A DNA stretch of 5,534 nucleotides, taken from positions 212-5,745 of the forward strand of contig DAWB01000004.1 in the NCBI GenBank assembly GCA_002505805.1. The letters are read 5' to 3'. Position numbers and translations under genes: made by a program. Shown in pieces: positions 4,268 through 5,534 of this stretch. Within the stretch, counting starts at the first letter, position 1, and the number at the start of each line of letters is the position of its first letter. Under the pieces are notes generated by a model. It made no database searches. It saw nothing but the letters and a program-made list of their open reading frames with translations, and was not told the DNA's origin. The stretch comes from Methanosaeta sp. UBA80. Its GTDB lineage: Archaea; Halobacteriota; Methanosarcinia; Methanotrichales; Methanotrichaceae.

Positions 4268-5371
4268 ATGAACTCAAAATTTCCCGGAAGAGGCGGCAGA
4301 CCTGCAAATATGCTCTGGCTTGGCGCTATTTTTCTGGTATTAGCCTGTCAATTTTCAGCTACCTCAGCCGAATCAGGAGCACCCGTCCCGCCGGAGAAAT
4401 TCTCGGATGATTACTACAAGGTCTACGGCACGCCGGATCTTACCGTCTCCCTGGACAGCTACCGCCTCTATCAGGGAGAGAAGTCCTCTCTCTATCTCAC
4501 CGTGGCCAACCGGGGGCGAGTCACCTCTTTCCAGGTCAACGAGGAGCCGGGGGCTAACAGAAGAGAAGAGATAATAGCGGCGCAAAAGGAGCAGGAGCTG
4601 GAGAAGCTGAGGACGACAGCTCAGGATGTCTCCGTCCGCCTGCGGGCAGAAAACGAGAGCGCTATAGATATAACCAGGTCGGTGGCCTACCCCGGCAATA
4701 TCCGGGAGGGGCAGACCTCAGCCCGGCTGGAGTTTCCCATAGAGGCCTACGAGAATGCTGCTCCGGGACTGTACCGCATCTATGCCGATCTGAATTACAC
4801 CTATCAGAGAGATGTCTCCGTGGAGGGAGATGAGGACAGGCCGGAGAGCCCGGACGTATTCTATTGGTACCAGCCCCTCAGCCAGACCCTTCCCTTCGAC
4901 CTTATTGTGGAGAGGCATAGCCTGGCCGAGTTTGCGATTCTGAATACCTCGCCCCAGACACTGTCTGCCGGCTCAGAGGATAATGTGGTGAAGATCGCCA
5001 TCAAGAACGTGGGCAGTGAGGCGGCCAAGGACCTGGTGGCAAGGCTTGTCCCTGAGAGCGGGATCTATGTGGCTGTGGATGAGTCACCAATCCCTATCCT
5101 GGAGCCGGGAGAAGAGGCGGAGCTGATCTACAAGCTGGATGTATCCAAGGATGCCGTGCCCGGCAAAAAATACCGGCTGACGGTAAACTTTGAGTTTTCC
5201 GATCGCTTCCGCGACCATCTCACCGACTGGGAGAACGCCTATTTGAGCATCGAGCAGGATGGAGCGGGCCGGTCCGCTGCCTGGGCTCTGCTTCTGCTCC
5301 TGCCGGCTGGCCTGATAATTGCCGTCAAAAATAGGGACAAAATAAAAGGCAAGATAAAGGACCGGAGCTGA
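4268..5371 (+). CDS. Exported, membrane-anchored S-layer/CARDB-like protein (COG1361 type, 367 aa)
   Basis: This is probably an extracellular, membrane-anchored component of an ABC-linked envelope system. Residues 12-34 form a signal sequence: R11, a hydrophobic core from MLWLGAIFLVLA, and a likely cleavage after A34 in SATSA. Residues 56-180 form a beta-rich domain (PDLTVSLDSYRLYQGEKSSL, YLTVANRG) interrupted by a charged helical insert at about 98-118 (EEIIAAQKEQELEKLR). Residues 226-330 form a second Ig-like domain with hallmarks of NEW3/CARDB folds: VVKIAIKNVGSEAAKDLVAR and ILEPGEEAELIYKLDV, then YRLTVNFEF. A hydrophobic segment at 336-353 and a lysine-rich tail (KNRDKIKGKIKDRS) anchor it with the C-terminus inside. 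NxS/T sites occur at N129, N176 and N226, compatible with archaeal N-glycosylation. GGAG at 4257-4260 lies 7 bases before the ATG. Its stop TGA abuts the ribosome binding site of the ABC ATPase gene, so the two are probably translated together. Confidence 0.8.
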   Translation: MNSKFPGRGGRPANMLWLGAIFLVLACQFSATSAESGAPVPPEKFSDDYYKVYGTPDLTVSLDSYRLYQGEKSSLYLTVANRGRVTSFQVNEEPGANRREEIIAAQKEQELEKLRTTAQDVSVRLRAENESAIDITRSVAYPGNIREGQTSARLEFPIEAYENAAPGLYRIYADLNYTYQRDVSVEGDEDRPESPDVFYWYQPLSQTLPFDLIVERHSLAEFAILNTSPQTLSAGSEDNVVKIAIKNVGSEAAKDLVARLVPESGIYVAVDESPIPILEPGEEAELIYKLDVSKDAVPGKKYRLTVNFEFSDRFRDHLTDWENAYLSIEQDGAGRSAAWALLLLLPAGLIIAVKNRDKIKGKIKDRS

Positions 5372-5377
5372 GGGAGG
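5372..5377 (+). promoter_or_regulatory. Ribosome binding site fixing the TTG start of the ABC ATPase gene
   Basis: GGGAGG starts immediately after the last base of the previous stop codon (TGA, 5369-5371) and lies 7 bases before the TTG at 5385. No ATG or GTG in the right frame precedes the conserved region at better spacing. The arrangement suggests translational coupling. Confidence 0.75.
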
Positions 5378-5384
5378 CAAGGTT

Positions 5385-5534
5385 TTGGCCTGGAGTGAGG
5401 CAAGGCAGGCGGTATCGGCTCGCGGCATCAGCAAAAGCTTTGGCCGGCAGAGGGTGCTGGACGAATTGTCGGTGGAAATCCCCTCCGGCCTGACCTACTG
5501 TCTTCTCGGCCCGAACGGCTCGGGCAAGACCACC
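5385..5534 (+). CDS. ABC transporter ATP-binding protein, first 50 residues (3' end outside window)
   Basis: This is the ATP-hydrolysing subunit of an ABC transporter, acting on the cytoplasmic face of the membrane. From the TTG start (read as Met) the frame is open to the window edge. Residues 12-36 give the usual first strands (ARGISKSFGRQRVLDELSVEI), with F19 in the position of the A-loop aromatic that stacks on adenine. GPNGSGKTT at 42-50 is an intact Walker A. The Q-loop, signature, Walker B and H-loop motifs lie outside the window, so completeness cannot be judged. The short leader and the lead-in to Walker A resemble ABC-2-type export ATPases (CcmA-like), which often sit beside COG1361-type surface proteins in methanogens. 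A permease gene is expected next; this is inference. The gene begins 13 bases after the exported protein's stop codon. Confidence 0.92.
   Translation, partial: MAWSEARQAVSARGISKSFGRQRVLDELSVEIPSGLTYCLLGPNGSGKTT

Noticed and set aside
5084..5434. Minus-strand open frame of 116 codons
   Set aside because: It runs opposite the exported protein's C-terminus and the ABC ATPase start, both supported by conserved motifs.

Overview
The window looks archaeal, most likely from an acetate-using methanogen of the Methanothrix (Methanosaeta) type; this assignment is inference. It rests on two DUF1646 membrane proteins (a family common in Methanosarcinales), an S-layer/CARDB-like surface protein of the COG1361 kind, strong GGAGG-type ribosome binding sites, A/T-rich TATA-like boxes and frequent AGG/AGA and ATA codons. 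No rRNA, tRNA, CRISPR array, transposase or phage gene is visible.

Left part (1-2346): two divergently oriented paralogues of a DUF1646 putative ion transporter. The minus-strand copy starts with GTG at 507 and runs off the left edge; the plus-strand copy is complete (1209-2315) and ends in a hairpin plus T-run terminator. About 700 bases without a convincing gene lie between them. That gap holds several inverted repeats, a TATA-like box for the right-hand gene and a leader hairpin.

Middle (2347-3056): a small predicted DNA-binding protein that appears to join an N-terminal ribbon-helix-helix-like segment to a C-terminal helix-turn-helix. It has its own upstream region. A second promoter-like region follows it.

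Right part (3057-5534): a likely four-gene operon on the plus strand. It encodes an unrecognised 172-residue protein with a His/Cys-rich C-terminal half, a membrane methyltransferase of the isoprenylcysteine/phospholipid methyltransferase type, an exported membrane-anchored beta-rich protein, and the first 50 residues of an ABC transporter ATPase (TTG start, intact Walker A). The exported protein and the ATPase are closely coupled and probably belong to one ABC export or envelope system whose permease should lie just past the right edge. How the methyltransferase and the first protein take part is not known. No complete novel system can be proven from this window. The most unusual items are the divergent, loop-modified transporter pair and the envelope/ABC operon with an embedded membrane methyltransferase.
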